From positions 1-60,368 of the forward strand of contig NZ_FOQM01000044.1 in assembly GCF_900113735.1 (NCBI RefSeq): a stretch of DNA of 60,368 bases, given 5' to 3'. A program made the translations under genes and the position numbers. The notes under the pieces were generated by a model. The model saw only the letters and a list, made by a program, of their open reading frames with translations. It was not told the origin of the DNA and did not search any database. The DNA comes from Bradyrhizobium sp. Gha (GTDB lineage: Bacteria; Pseudomonadota; Alphaproteobacteria; Rhizobiales; Xanthobacteraceae). Below, piece by piece: positions 43,092 to 52,211 of this stretch (positions are counted from its first letter, which is position 1; each line of letters opens with the position of its first letter).

Positions 43092-44627
43092 TTATGCCGG
43101 ATAAGGAGACGAAATAGGCGCTGCTATGCGATTGGAGACGGTCGCGTGCGCTTGAGGCGGTCTCCGCACGCCCGACGTAAAAAGGGCGCGTTTCAATCGT
43201 TGCGTCGCTTCTTGGGCTGTGTCGGCGGGAACATTTGTGAACCCCAACAGCAAGCCCGGGCCAGTCCTGATGCGTATCCCCATTGGGGATAGCGCGTTTA
43301 TCGCCAATCCCAGCGCTCGGGCCCGATTGGCTAAAGCAACGTCATCAGTATCTGCAGGCAGATGCAACACCAGGTGAGTGCCTCCCGTTTCCGCTACGTG
43401 AATCGAATCGCCCAGGACGTCTTTCAACGCTTCGACGAGGGCAAGCTTCCGCTCGCTATACAATCTTCGCATCCGCGCCAGGTGGCGGCCCAGGTGGCCC
43501 TGAGTGATGAAATCGGAGACGACCATCTGATCGAGTAGCGACTGCTGCGTAGGCAACAGTGCTGATGCTCTCTCGAACTCGTCGGTCAGCGAAATCGGAG
43601 CGACCAGGTAGCCCAATCGCAATCCGGGAAACAGAAGGTTGCTGAAAGAACCGACATGCAGCACTCGGTCGGCTCGATCGTGGGGCTTCAGCACGGACAG
43701 CGAGCGATCCGAATGATTGAAGTCGCCGTCGTAGTCGTCGTTAACAATCCAGGCCTTCGCTGCGGTGGCCCAAGAGACCAATTGGGACCATCGATCGGCC
43801 GATAGTGCAATTCCTAACGGAAACTGAGCCGCGGGCGTGACAAGAGCGAGGCGAGCTGCCGGAGCAAGTGCGATCCCGGCCGAAACGTGAATCCCATCGC
43901 GGTCAACCGGAACCGGGATGAGATCGACCCCGGCTAGTTCTAATGCATGACGCGCCGGCGGAAATCCCGGATCTTCGACCCACATCTTATCGCCGGGCGC
44001 AAGCAAAGTCCGCGCGATCAATGTCAGGGCGCCCAGGAATCCCGCGGTAATAAACACCTGGGTTTCGCTGGATGAGATACCGCGAGAGATGGTCAAGCGA
44101 TTCGCTATTGCCTGCCGCAAGGGCGCATAGCCGCTTGCACCCTGATAGACCATTTTTGAAAACGAGAGAGATCGCGCATGACTCGCCGCCAGCCGCGACC
44201 ACAGCTTGCGTGGAAATGCATCGAGTGCCGGCAGGCCCATCTGGAAAAGCCGCGGAGCTCGGGCAGCTTCCGAAGCTAGCCCGGGCAGCAATGGGCGCGG
44301 CGACCGAGCCGGCCGCCGCGGAGTTTCGCCGACAGGACAGGATCCAATACGCGTGCCTGCGGCTCCTCGGCGGATCACAAACCCCTCGCTGGCGAGGATG
44401 CTGTATGCAAGCTCGACCGTCGTGCGAGAAACCGAGAGCTGGGACGCCAAGCTGCGTGAGGATGGCAACTGTGTTCCCGGTGGCAGAGACCCCGTCGCGA
44501 TCGCTCGTTTGATGCGGACGCAGAGTTGCTTGTGAAGGGGCATATTTTTTTGAGGATCTACCCGAAGACTGACGAGCTTCGGCTCCGGCATGCGTCTATC
44601 CATGGACTGCTCGCTTTGAATGCTCAT
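43092..44627 (-). CDS. MocR-type (GntR-aminotransferase) regulator lacking the PLP lysine
   Basis: The protein has 511 residues. A GntR winged helix (about 22-90, GTQLPSSRSLASQLSVSRTT) is fused to a fold-type-I aminotransferase domain (about 120-490). The PLP-binding motif normally reads SFSKxLFPGLR; here it reads SFSNLLFPGLR, with Asn at residue 330 where the Schiff-base Lys belongs. Other cofactor contacts (NDDYDGDF, TPAAQFPLG) remain. Two inverted repeats lie upstream. It may still bind PLP non-covalently or act as a PLP-independent regulator. It sits downstream of benD. Confidence 0.88.
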   Translation of the reverse strand: MSIQSEQSMDRRMPEPKLVSLRVDPQKNMPLHKQLCVRIKRAIATGSLPPGTQLPSSRSLASQLSVSRTTVELAYSILASEGFVIRRGAAGTRIGSCPVGETPRRPARSPRPLLPGLASEAARAPRLFQMGLPALDAFPRKLWSRLAASHARSLSFSKMVYQGASGYAPLRQAIANRLTISRGISSSETQVFITAGFLGALTLIARTLLAPGDKMWVEDPGFPPARHALELAGVDLIPVPVDRDGIHVSAGIALAPAARLALVTPAAQFPLGIALSADRWSQLVSWATAAKAWIVNDDYDGDFNHSDRSLSVLKPHDRADRVLHVGSFSNLLFPGLRLGYLVAPISLTDEFERASALLPTQQSLLDQMVVSDFITQGHLGRHLARMRRLYSERKLALVEALKDVLGDSIHVAETGGTHLVLHLPADTDDVALANRARALGLAINALSPMGIRIRTGPGLLLGFTNVPADTAQEATQRLKRALFTSGVRRPPQAHATVSNRIAAPISSPYPA

Positions 44628-44658
44628 GGTCCGTGTACCACGAAACTGGCCGCGCCAC

Positions 44659-44704
44659 ATGCATCATAATGCACGATCATCAAGCAACATGCAATATTAT
44701 GCAT
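44659..44704. promoter_or_regulatory. Paired ATGCA/TGCAT inverted repeats before the MocR gene
   Basis: TGCAT-CATA-ATGCA (44660-44673) and ATGCA-ATATTA-TGCAT (44689-44704) are two inverted repeats whose centres are 30 bp apart, about three helical turns, 23-77 bp upstream of the MocR start. Paired sites on one helix face are typical for dimeric MocR regulators. The role is inferred from position. Confidence 0.5.
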
Positions 44705-44995
44705 GGTCAAACTGGATGTCCCCGGGTGAACGCTCTTGGCCGACGACCAGCGCAAAATGCTGTCGTCCCTCCTTCTCATCGCCAAGTGGCCCTGCTCCAG
44801 GTGCAGTGTTCCACCTGGATAGAGGACGCGCTGCAGTTAACGCTCGCCCTCTCTTCAAACCGAGGGTTCGGGCCCCCGGTGAACGAGTCGGAGATCGACT
44901 AACAACGATCCGCACGTCACTCGTAGGAAGGCAATATAGCGGGCGCAGGAGCAATGCGGAGGCGAATTCGCCGGCGCCCCAGACGCGCCTCCGCG
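44705..44995. other. Intergenic stretch between benD and the MocR leader
   Basis: About 290 bp with no assignable gene. The frames here are chance frames and no terminator stem with a T run was found after benD. Confidence 0.4.
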
Positions 44996-45772
44996 TTACC
45001 CGAGGTCGCCGCCGGCCACGGGCAAGACGCTTCCGGTGACATAGCTTGCTTCGTCGGAAGCCAGGAACAGGATCGGCGCCACCTGTTCGTCGATTGTGCC
45101 GTATCGCTTGAGGAAACTGGAGTCCTTCACCTGCTCGACGACTTCGGCCATCCAATCTTTTTCTTCCGCGGTATCGCCCTCGGCATTGCGCGGCACGCGT
45201 CGTGGCGGAGCTTCGGTCCCGCCGGGTGCGGTCGCGACGACGCGGATGTTGCGCGAAGCGTATTCCATCGCCAGGCTCTGGGTGATCGCGTTGATTCCGC
45301 CCTTCGCCGCCGAGTACGGCACCCGGTGGATGCCGCGCGTCGCGTTGGACGAGACGTTGACAATCGTGCCCCACCCCTGCACGAGAAATTGCGGGATCAC
45401 CGCGTGGCAGCACCACAACGTCGGCATCAGCGAACGCCGGATCTCCGCTTCGATCTGCCACGGCTCGAATCGGTCGTAGGGCCGCATGCGGATCGCGCCC
45501 CCGACATTGTTGATAAGGATGTCGATGCCCCCGAAAAGTCTGACGGCTTCGGCCATGGCCTCGGCGGCGCCGTCGTAGGTTTCGAGATCGCACACGAATC
45601 CACGCCCCCTGGCACCCGCTTCCGACGCGACGTCACCCACGAAGTCCGCACGATCAACGAAAAGCACGTTGCCGCCTTCCGCCGCGGCCCGCAACGCGAC
45701 GACGCGGCCAATGCCTTGCGCAGCACCGGTCACGACCAAATTCTTGCCTGCGAAACGGCCAGTGAAGATCAT
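44996..45772 (-). CDS. benD: cis-1,2-dihydroxybenzoate (benzoate diol) dehydrogenase BenD
   Basis: This 258-residue SDR has the cofactor motif TGAAQGIGRV, the NN motif ILINNVGG and catalytic Ser (NVSSNAT) and Tyr-Lys (YSAAK) all present. BenD oxidises 1,6-dihydroxycyclohexa-2,4-diene-1-carboxylate to catechol with release of CO2. The ATG at 45772 overlaps the benC stop by 4 bp. Position at the end of benABC fixes the identity. Confidence 0.93.
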   Translation of the reverse strand: MIFTGRFAGKNLVVTGAAQGIGRVVALRAAAEGGNVLFVDRADFVGDVASEAGARGRGFVCDLETYDGAAEAMAEAVRLFGGIDILINNVGGAIRMRPYDRFEPWQIEAEIRRSLMPTLWCCHAVIPQFLVQGWGTIVNVSSNATRGIHRVPYSAAKGGINAITQSLAMEYASRNIRVVATAPGGTEAPPRRVPRNAEGDTAEEKDWMAEVVEQVKDSSFLKRYGTIDEQVAPILFLASDEASYVTGSVLPVAGGDLG

Positions 45773-46791
45773 GCCGCCACCGCTTCGGTCGCCGAGAACT
45801 TCTCGTAGAAGAAGTGCGAGGGGTTTACCCCCTTCTGCGCGAAGAAGCCCCTTACCGCCTCGACCATCGGCGGCGGACCACACAGATAGACGTCACACTC
45901 GCCGGCGTTGAGGTGTTCGTCCGCGAGATGCGCCGTCACGTAGCCCTTCAGCGGATGGACACTATCCGGGTCGGCGACGCAGGTCACCCAAGTGAGGGTC
46001 GGCAGTCGCTCGGCGAGCGCATTGATCCGTTCGATCTCTACCAGATCACCGTCGTTCGTGACGCCGTAGATCAGGTGCACCGGCTGATCGATGCCGTGGT
46101 CCGCGAGGACTTCGAGCATCGACAGGATGGGCGCCAGGCCTGTACCGCCGGCAAGCATCACAACCGGGCGATCGACCGCGCGCAGGAAGAAGCTTCCCTG
46201 TGGACCGACAAACTTCATCCGGGTGCCCGTCTTGGCCTCTTTGGCGAGCCAGCCGCTCATCAGTCCGCCCGGCACGTTGCGGATCAAAAAGCTCGCTTCG
46301 GTCGCACCCACTTTCGAACTAAAGGAATAGGAACGATGTTCGCTGGTCCCCGGCACCGCGAGGTTGACGTACTGACCGGGCAGGAACCCGAGCGTCTCGG
46401 GCTTGTCGAGCTTGAGCTTGAGGATGATTGTGCTCTCGGAGACAAGTTCGACAGAGCTCACCTCCCCGCCATGTTCGGCGGGCTTTACCTTGCAGGCGCT
46501 CGACGGCACCGGCACGGCGACGACGCAATCCGAGGAAGGCACCATCTGGCAGGTGAGAACCACCCCGTCCTCGGCCTCGGCTTCACTCAGGGCGTCTTCG
46601 AGATACTCGTCGCCGAGATCATATTCGCCCTGCTCGCAACGGCACTTGCAGGTGCCGCAGACTCCATCCGAGCAGTCCATCGGAAGGTTGATCTTGTTGC
46701 GATAGGCTGCGTCCAGGACCTTCTCGCCTTCATTGCAGTCGATGAAGCGGGTAGCCCCGTCCTCGAAGTTGAGTGCTACGCGATAAGTCAT
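45769..46791 (-). CDS. benC: Benzoate 1,2-dioxygenase electron transfer component BenC
   Basis: The protein has 340 residues. A plant-type [2Fe-2S] ferredoxin domain is first (C40-x4-C45-x2-C48 and C81). An FAD domain follows (HRSYSFSS) and then an NAD domain (MLAGGTGLAPILSML, ending YLCGPPPMVEAV). It feeds electrons from NADH to BenAB. The start is 31 bp after the benB stop. Confidence 0.95.
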   Translation of the reverse strand: MTYRVALNFEDGATRFIDCNEGEKVLDAAYRNKINLPMDCSDGVCGTCKCRCEQGEYDLGDEYLEDALSEAEAEDGVVLTCQMVPSSDCVVAVPVPSSACKVKPAEHGGEVSSVELVSESTIILKLKLDKPETLGFLPGQYVNLAVPGTSEHRSYSFSSKVGATEASFLIRNVPGGLMSGWLAKEAKTGTRMKFVGPQGSFFLRAVDRPVVMLAGGTGLAPILSMLEVLADHGIDQPVHLIYGVTNDGDLVEIERINALAERLPTLTWVTCVADPDSVHPLKGYVTAHLADEHLNAGECDVYLCGPPPMVEAVRGFFAQKGVNPSHFFYEKFSATEAVAA

Positions 46792-46822
46792 GTCTACTCT
46801 CCGGATGGCCCGACGAGCGGCG

Positions 46823-47344
46823 TCAGATGTGATAGATGTCGATGACCTGGTGGATGTAGTCGCTCTTGAGCACGACCTTCTTGGCCAGGATCCGGGGTTC
46901 TTTACCGCGCGTATCCAGCGTGTAGAAGGCGGCGCCGAAGAAGCTGTCGGTCTTCTTGTAGCGATGGCTCAGCGTGTACCAGTTGAAGCGCAGGTCGAGC
47001 TCGCCATCGCGCTCCTCCACAATCTCGATATTCGAGATGTTGTGGCTGGTTCGCGGCTCCGGCGTGCTGGCGCCGGAGCGTTCGGTCTTGATCCGGAAGA
47101 CGCGGTCCTCCAAACCTTCCCTGTTGGGATAGTATATCAGCGAGATATGACGCTGCGGATCGTCGACGAGTTGGTCGTCGTCATCCCACGACGGCATCCA
47201 GAAACTGGCCTTGGGCGAGTAGAGCTTGATCCACTCGTCCCATTGGCGGTCGTCCAGGAGCCTCGCCTCGCGGTAGAGGAAGGCGCGGACCTGCTCGATG
47301 TCGAGTTTTGCGAGTGAAAGGGTGCTGGCGGTGGCGAGGGTCAT
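46823..47344 (-). CDS. benB: Benzoate 1,2-dioxygenase small subunit BenB
   Basis: This 173-residue ring-hydroxylating dioxygenase beta subunit has an NTF2-like fold, with FLYREARLLDDRQWDEWIKLY and DDQLVDDPQRHISLIYY. It has no catalytic metal and stabilises the alpha3beta3 oxygenase. It overlaps the benA stop by 4 bp. Confidence 0.94.
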   Translation of the reverse strand: MTLATASTLSLAKLDIEQVRAFLYREARLLDDRQWDEWIKLYSPKASFWMPSWDDDDQLVDDPQRHISLIYYPNREGLEDRVFRIKTERSGASTPEPRTSHNISNIEIVEERDGELDLRFNWYTLSHRYKKTDSFFGAAFYTLDTRGKEPRILAKKVVLKSDYIHQVIDIYHI

Positions 47345-48711
47345 GCCGCTTCTCCTTGCGTCTGGACGGCGTCGGCCGTTTCACGGCCTTTTCGCAAGAT
47401 CGCCTCGCGCAGCGACTTGGCCCAGAATTCATGCTGGCGCACGAACAGCCCTTCGTCCTCGCTGCGCTCGCCGCTCAGGAGCGGCTTCAGTCCGATCGCC
47501 TTGGCGTTTTCGTCCGGACCGTCGATCCAGTGGACGGCGCCCCGGCTGAGGTCGTTCCAGAGCTCACCGGCGCCGACATAGGCCGTCTGGCACGCGCGAA
47601 ATTCCTCCAGATCGTCCGGTGTGCCCATTCCGGAGACGTTGAAGAAGTCTTCGTACTGTCGGATACGGGTCGCCCGCCCCTTGGCATCCTCGCCCCTGGG
47701 GGCGAAGCAGTAGATGGTGACCTCGGTCTCGCCGACGCTGATCGGCCGTACCACACGGATCTGCGTCGAGAACTGATCCATGAGGTAGACGTTGGGGTAA
47801 ATGCCGAGATTGCGGGTCTGGCCGACAATGAAGCCGGCGCGTTCCTTGCCGAGGCGGGCTTCAAGGTCGTCTTTGTGATCGAAGAGGGGCCGGACCTCGG
47901 GATTGAGCAAATTCGTCCAGAGCAGGATGTGCCCGTTCTCGAAGCCGTAGACGCCACCTACACTCTTGGACCATCCGTTGGCATCGACCGTCTTGGTGCC
48001 CTCGTTCTCGTAACTGCGATGCCCCATGGTCGCCGAGTAATTCCAGTGGACCGAGCTCACATGGTAGCCGTCGGCACCGTTCTCCATCTGAAGCTTCCAG
48101 TTGCCGTCGTAGATGTAGGAGGAGTTTCCGCGGAGCACCTCGATTCCGTCGGGCGCTCCATCGACGATCTGGTCGATCACGGCCTTCGCGCCGCCGAGAT
48201 GCTCCTCGAGCGACACGACGTCTGCATTGAGGCTGCCGAAAAGGAAGCCTCGATAGCTCTCGAACCGCGGGACCTTCGCCAGGTCGTGCGAGCCGTGAGC
48301 GTTGAACGAAGCCGGATAGTCGCCGGTCTTGCCGTCTTTCACCTTGAGGAGCTTGCCCGAGTTGCTGAAGGTCCAACCGTGGAATGGGCAGGTGAAACTC
48401 CCCTTGTTGCCGTGCTTGCGCCGGCAGAGCATCGCTCCGCGGTGAGCGCAGGCGTTGATCATCGCATGGAGTTCGCCCGTTTTGTCGCGTGTGATCATGA
48501 TCGGCTTGCGGCCGATCCACGTGCTGAAATAGTCGTTGCTTTCCGGTATCTGGCTTTCATGCGCCAGGAACACCCAATTGCCTTCGAAGATGTGCTCCAT
48601 CTCGAGTTCGTACATCTCGGCATCGGTAAAGATGTCGCGGCGGCACCGGAACAGTCCCCGTTCCTTGTCTTCGACCACCGCGCCGTCGATGCGCTCCAGA
48701 AGTGTCGTCAT
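47341..48711 (-). CDS. benA: Benzoate 1,2-dioxygenase large subunit BenA
   Basis: This 456-residue alpha subunit has the Rieske centre C88-x-H90 and C108-x2-H111 and the non-heme iron site around D214, H217 and H222 (MENGADGYHVSSVH). The length fits BenA/XylX. With BenBC it forms the cis-diol from benzoate. It follows catA by 50 bp, so the catechol and benzoate genes are one operon here. Confidence 0.95.
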   Translation of the reverse strand: MTTLLERIDGAVVEDKERGLFRCRRDIFTDAEMYELEMEHIFEGNWVFLAHESQIPESNDYFSTWIGRKPIMITRDKTGELHAMINACAHRGAMLCRRKHGNKGSFTCPFHGWTFSNSGKLLKVKDGKTGDYPASFNAHGSHDLAKVPRFESYRGFLFGSLNADVVSLEEHLGGAKAVIDQIVDGAPDGIEVLRGNSSYIYDGNWKLQMENGADGYHVSSVHWNYSATMGHRSYENEGTKTVDANGWSKSVGGVYGFENGHILLWTNLLNPEVRPLFDHKDDLEARLGKERAGFIVGQTRNLGIYPNVYLMDQFSTQIRVVRPISVGETEVTIYCFAPRGEDAKGRATRIRQYEDFFNVSGMGTPDDLEEFRACQTAYVGAGELWNDLSRGAVHWIDGPDENAKAIGLKPLLSGERSEDEGLFVRQHEFWAKSLREAILRKGRETADAVQTQGEAA

Positions 48712-48761
48712 CGCTTCCTCTCCGCTTCGTTTTCGTTATCGCGCCAGTTGCGTACCAAGGC

Positions 48762-49655
48762 TCAGGCGGCCTCGGCGCGTGGCCGGCTGGAAAGGTGCTC
48801 GTCGGCGCCGCCGGTGGCACGCTGCAGCTGGAAGTCAAAATTGATGTAGGCGGTGTCGCCCTGGCGCTGCGGGACCGGCAGTAGACCGTCGCGGGTGGCG
48901 AAGGCAAAATCGTCGGCAGCATGCGGGTCGTCACCGAAATTGATCTGGGTCGTCAGCTTTCGGTAGCCGGGCGCCTCGATGAAGAAATGGACGTGCGCCG
49001 GGCGATGACCGTGGCGACCGATCGCCTTCATCAGGGTATCGGTAGCTCCGCCGACAGGTACCGAGTAGCCGTTCGGCATCTTGGAATGGAACGAATACTT
49101 CCCGTCCGGGCCGAGCTTGATCCGCGCGCGGTTGTTGAAGGGCGTCTGTTCGCGCGTCGGGTCGAAGTGCGAGTACCAGCCCTGCGAGTTGGCGTGCCAG
49201 ACATGCAACACCGCGTCCTTGACCGGTTCGCCGTCCGGACCAGTGACGCGGCCTCTCATGTAGAGGCTGCCGGTCTCGTCGGGATCCTTAGTCAGGTTAA
49301 CGTCGCCTTCCTCGAGTGGGGCGCCGGCCACGTACAGCGGTCCTTCAATGGTACGCGGCGTGCCGCCGGTAAGGCCGACTTCCGCGTCCTTCGCGTCCAT
49401 GAACAGATCAAGGAAGTGCTCGAGACCCAAGCCCGGTACCAGAAGGCCAAATTCCGGCGCACCTTTCTGCAGAAAGTTGACGGCGCTCCAGAATTCGTCC
49501 TCGCTGATATCGTGGCGGACGATGATCTCCGCACAAGCCTCGACGAGGTCGCGGAATATAGCCTTCAGACGCGAATCCCCGCTGGGCTGATCGAGGCCTG
49601 CCGCCTTGTCGAGCAGTGACTGTACTTCCGCGGTCTTCACGAAGCGCGTATCCAT
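48762..49655 (-). CDS. catA: Catechol 1,2-dioxygenase CatA
   Basis: This 297-residue intradiol dioxygenase has an N-terminal helical dimer domain and a beta-sandwich with iron ligands Tyr161, Tyr197, His221 and His223 (GHRPAHVHF). It cleaves catechol to cis,cis-muconate using Fe(III). It is third in catBCA-benABCD, 55 bp after catC; a GGGAGA site precedes the ATG. Confidence 0.95.
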   Translation of the reverse strand: MDTRFVKTAEVQSLLDKAAGLDQPSGDSRLKAIFRDLVEACAEIIVRHDISEDEFWSAVNFLQKGAPEFGLLVPGLGLEHFLDLFMDAKDAEVGLTGGTPRTIEGPLYVAGAPLEEGDVNLTKDPDETGSLYMRGRVTGPDGEPVKDAVLHVWHANSQGWYSHFDPTREQTPFNNRARIKLGPDGKYSFHSKMPNGYSVPVGGATDTLMKAIGRHGHRPAHVHFFIEAPGYRKLTTQINFGDDPHAADDFAFATRDGLLPVPQRQGDTAYINFDFQLQRATGGADEHLSSRPRAEAA

Positions 49656-49710
49656 GTCGTCTCTCCCTTGGTTTTAGGTCCGCTTGCGGACGTTCGTCGT
49701 TCCAGGTATT

Positions 49711-50001
49711 TCAGCGGTCGTCGTCGTGAACCGAAGACGGATGTCGGCAGAGCGGCGTCACCTTCATTTCCATGAAAGGATAGAGCGGCAGGCTTGTCAG
49801 GATGTCGTGAAGCTCGGCATTGCTTTCGACATCGAAGATGCTGACGTTCGCGTAGAGGCCGACGATGCGCCAGATGTGGCGCCACTTGCCGGCGCGCTGC
49901 AGTTCCTGGAAGCGCTCTTTTTCGCGCGCCTTGAGGCGCTTGGCCTCTTCCTTGTCAAAGTCCAGCGGAATACGGATGTTCATCTCAACCATGGTGAGCA
50001 T
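49711..50001 (-). CDS. catC: Muconolactone delta-isomerase CatC
   Basis: This 96-residue ferredoxin-like-fold isomerase has the family phrase KAREKERFQELQRAGKWRHI, then WRIVGLYANVSIFDV and LPLYPFMEMKVTPL. It converts muconolactone to 3-oxoadipate enol-lactone. It begins 3 bp after the catB stop; a start at the second or third Met (MVEM, MNIRI) is also possible. Confidence 0.94.
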   Translation of the reverse strand: MLTMVEMNIRIPLDFDKEEAKRLKAREKERFQELQRAGKWRHIWRIVGLYANVSIFDVESNAELHDILTSLPLYPFMEMKVTPLCRHPSSVHDDDR

Positions 50002-50004
50002 GGT

Positions 50005-51168
50005 TCAGGCTCCGAGTGCTGCGACCACGTGCAGGGTCGGCGCCGTGCGATCTCGACGAAAATGGGCGATCTTGTCCTCGTCGAGCGCGATGCCAAGCCC
50101 TGGCCCCGTGGGCACTCCCAGCGAGAAGTCGGCGTAGTCGAGCGGCTCGGCGAGAATTTCCTCCGTAAGCAGCAGAGGGCCGAACAGTTCGGTCCCCCAG
50201 GCGAGCTTGGGAAACGTCGCGAAGAGATGAGCGGACGCCGCCGTCCCGACCCCCGCCTCGAGCATGGTGCCGCCATAGAGACCGATGCCCGTAGCGTCGG
50301 CGATGGCGGCAACGTCGCGACCGGCATGCAGTCCGCCGGACTGCGCTATCTTCACCGCGAATACGCGGGCGCTGGCGCTGGCGGCAACACGGAACGCGTC
50401 GCGCGGACCGTGCAGCGCTTCGTCTGCCATTAACGGGATTCGGTGCCGCGCCGACAGACGCGCCATGGCGGAAAGTGCGTCGCGCGCGACCGGCTGCTCG
50501 ACCAGATCGCAACCGGCATCTTCCAGCATCTTCATACCGGCATCGGCCTGCGCCTCGTCCCACCCCTGATTGACGTCGACGCGGATGCTGCCCCGGTTTC
50601 CTATAGCCCTCTTAATCGCCGCAACGTGCGCGACATCGTCGGCCACACTGCGCTTACCGATCTTCAGCTTGAAGATCGAATGCCGCCTGGCCTCGATCAT
50701 CGCCTCGGCTTCCTCTATGTCCCGCGCTGTATTTCCGCTCGCGAGCGTCCAGGCGACCGGCAGGCGGTCGCGTACGCGCCCTCCACCGAGCAGTTCGGAG
50801 ACGGGTACGCCGAGCCGCTTGCCGGCGGCGTCGAGGAGCGCGGTCTCCACCGCGCACTTGGCGATATGGTTGCCGACGACGCTGCGGCAGATCTTCGACA
50901 TCGTCTCGGCGACGCGAGACACGTCGCAGGTCTTCAGGACCGGCACAATGTAGGTATCGACCGCGAGCTTGATGCCTTCCGGACTTTCGTCACCGTAGCT
51001 CAGACCACCGATCGTGGTGCCCTCACCGACCCCGATGACCCCGTCAGAGCAGGTGATCCGGACCAGAACCACCGCCTGGCTGCGCATCGTAGCCATCGCC
51101 AGGACGTGCGGCCGGATCGTGGGCACATCAACGATTAAGGTATCGATCTGGGCAGCTTTAGTTGTCAC
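50005..51168 (-). CDS. catB: Muconate cycloisomerase CatB
   Basis: This 387-residue enolase-superfamily enzyme has the catalytic KxK pair Lys167 and Lys169 (FKLKIG), the metal ligand Asp198 in VDVNQGWDE and the later EQPV and MADE acids. It lactonises cis,cis-muconate to muconolactone. It is the first gene of the long cat-ben operon and faces the LysR gene across a 107-bp control region. Confidence 0.94.
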   Translation of the reverse strand: MTTKAAQIDTLIVDVPTIRPHVLAMATMRSQAVVLVRITCSDGVIGVGEGTTIGGLSYGDESPEGIKLAVDTYIVPVLKTCDVSRVAETMSKICRSVVGNHIAKCAVETALLDAAGKRLGVPVSELLGGGRVRDRLPVAWTLASGNTARDIEEAEAMIEARRHSIFKLKIGKRSVADDVAHVAAIKRAIGNRGSIRVDVNQGWDEAQADAGMKMLEDAGCDLVEQPVARDALSAMARLSARHRIPLMADEALHGPRDAFRVAASASARVFAVKIAQSGGLHAGRDVAAIADATGIGLYGGTMLEAGVGTAASAHLFATFPKLAWGTELFGPLLLTEEILAEPLDYADFSLGVPTGPGLGIALDEDKIAHFRRDRTAPTLHVVAALGA

Positions 51169-51251
51169 AGGCGCGTCCTAGATTTCGAATTTCTTGGCTG
51201 AAAACTAGGTGCCCGCGGCAAGGACGGCAAAGACCGATTGGGTTTACATAC

Positions 51252-51268
51252 TATACCATTAAGGTATA
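51252..51268. promoter_or_regulatory. BenM/CatM-type LysR box (ATAC-N7-GTAT)
   Basis: The palindrome TATACC-ATTAA-GGTATA contains an exact ATAC-N7-GTAT (51253-51267), the consensus described for BenM and CatM of Acinetobacter. It lies 8 bp before the LysR start and 84 bp upstream of catB, fitting a recognition site for autorepression and muconate-dependent activation of catB. A partial overlapping ATAC lies at 51248-51251. Confidence 0.8.
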
Positions 51269-51275
51269 ATGCACC

Positions 51276-52211
51276 ATGGACCTCAGGCAGCTGCGATACT
51301 TCGTGACGCTCGCCAACGAGCGCAACTTCTCGCGCGCGGCTGACCGGCTGCATATCGCGCAGCCGCCGCTCAGCCGACAGATCCAGCAGCTCGAAGGCGA
51401 AGTTGGAGCTGAACTGGTCGACCGATCGTCACGACCGTTGAGGCTCACCGAACCTGGGCGGCTATTCTACGAGCAGGCGGTCCAGGTGCTGTCGCGCGTC
51501 GAGGAGATGCGCACAATGATGAAGCGCGCACTCAAGATCGAGAAGAGGCAGTTCGTCATTGGCTTCGTAGGCTCGGTTCTCTACGGACACCTGCCAGAAC
51601 TCATCCGCGAATTCCGGCGCGCCGCGCCCGAGGTCGAGCTGCATCTCGTTGAACTCGTCAGCCTTGAGCAGATCGGCGCCTTGAAAGAGGGGCGGATCGA
51701 CGTCGGCTTTGGACGCGTACGCTTCGATGATGACGAGGTCCGGCGCATCATACTCCGCGAGGAGCCCTTGATGGCCGCCTTGCCGGTCGATCACCCTCTG
51801 GAGAAGCAAAGCGGCCCGGTGTCGCTCGGGCAACTCGCGGACGAACGCCTCATCCTCTACCCGCGCGCGCCACGTCCGGGCTACGCAGACCAGGTGATCG
51901 CGCTGTTCCACGACCGCGGGCTCGAGCCACGCATCGCGCACGAAGCCCGCGAGCTGCAGATCGCTGTCGGCCTAGTCGCAGCCGAAGAAGGCGTCTGCAT
52001 CGTTCCCGTCTCGGTACAGAAATCGCGCATCGAAGGCGTGCGCTACAAGCGGCTAGTAGAGCCAGCTACCTCGCCGATCATCATGAGTTATCGTCTCGGA
52101 GACAAGATGCCCGAGCTCGGTTTGATGGCCGACGTGATTGCGCGCATGTACGAAATCTGGGGCTATGAGGTTCCCGACGCACTGCATCGATTCGACACCT
52201 CCGGACTGTAG
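51276..52211 (+). CDS. catR: LysR family regulator of the cat-ben operon (CatR/BenM type)
   Basis: The protein has 311 residues. The LysR helix-turn-helix is at residues 1-60 (MDLRQLRYFVTLANERNFSR, then LHIAQPPLSRQIQQLE), and a periplasmic-binding-like effector domain follows. The length and the SVLYGHLPELIREFRR start of the effector part fit CatR/CatM/BenM. It is divergent from catB over a matching ATAC-N7-GTAT box, so it should activate the operon with muconate (and perhaps benzoate). Confidence 0.93.
   Translation: MDLRQLRYFVTLANERNFSRAADRLHIAQPPLSRQIQQLEGEVGAELVDRSSRPLRLTEPGRLFYEQAVQVLSRVEEMRTMMKRALKIEKRQFVIGFVGSVLYGHLPELIREFRRAAPEVELHLVELVSLEQIGALKEGRIDVGFGRVRFDDDEVRRIILREEPLMAALPVDHPLEKQSGPVSLGQLADERLILYPRAPRPGYADQVIALFHDRGLEPRIAHEARELQIAVGLVAAEEGVCIVPVSVQKSRIEGVRYKRLVEPATSPIIMSYRLGDKMPELGLMADVIARMYEIWGYEVPDALHRFDTSGL

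Noticed and set aside
47308..48849. 513-codon plus-strand frame opposite benA
   Set aside because: Antisense shadow of benA; the minus-strand protein has full Rieske and iron motifs.
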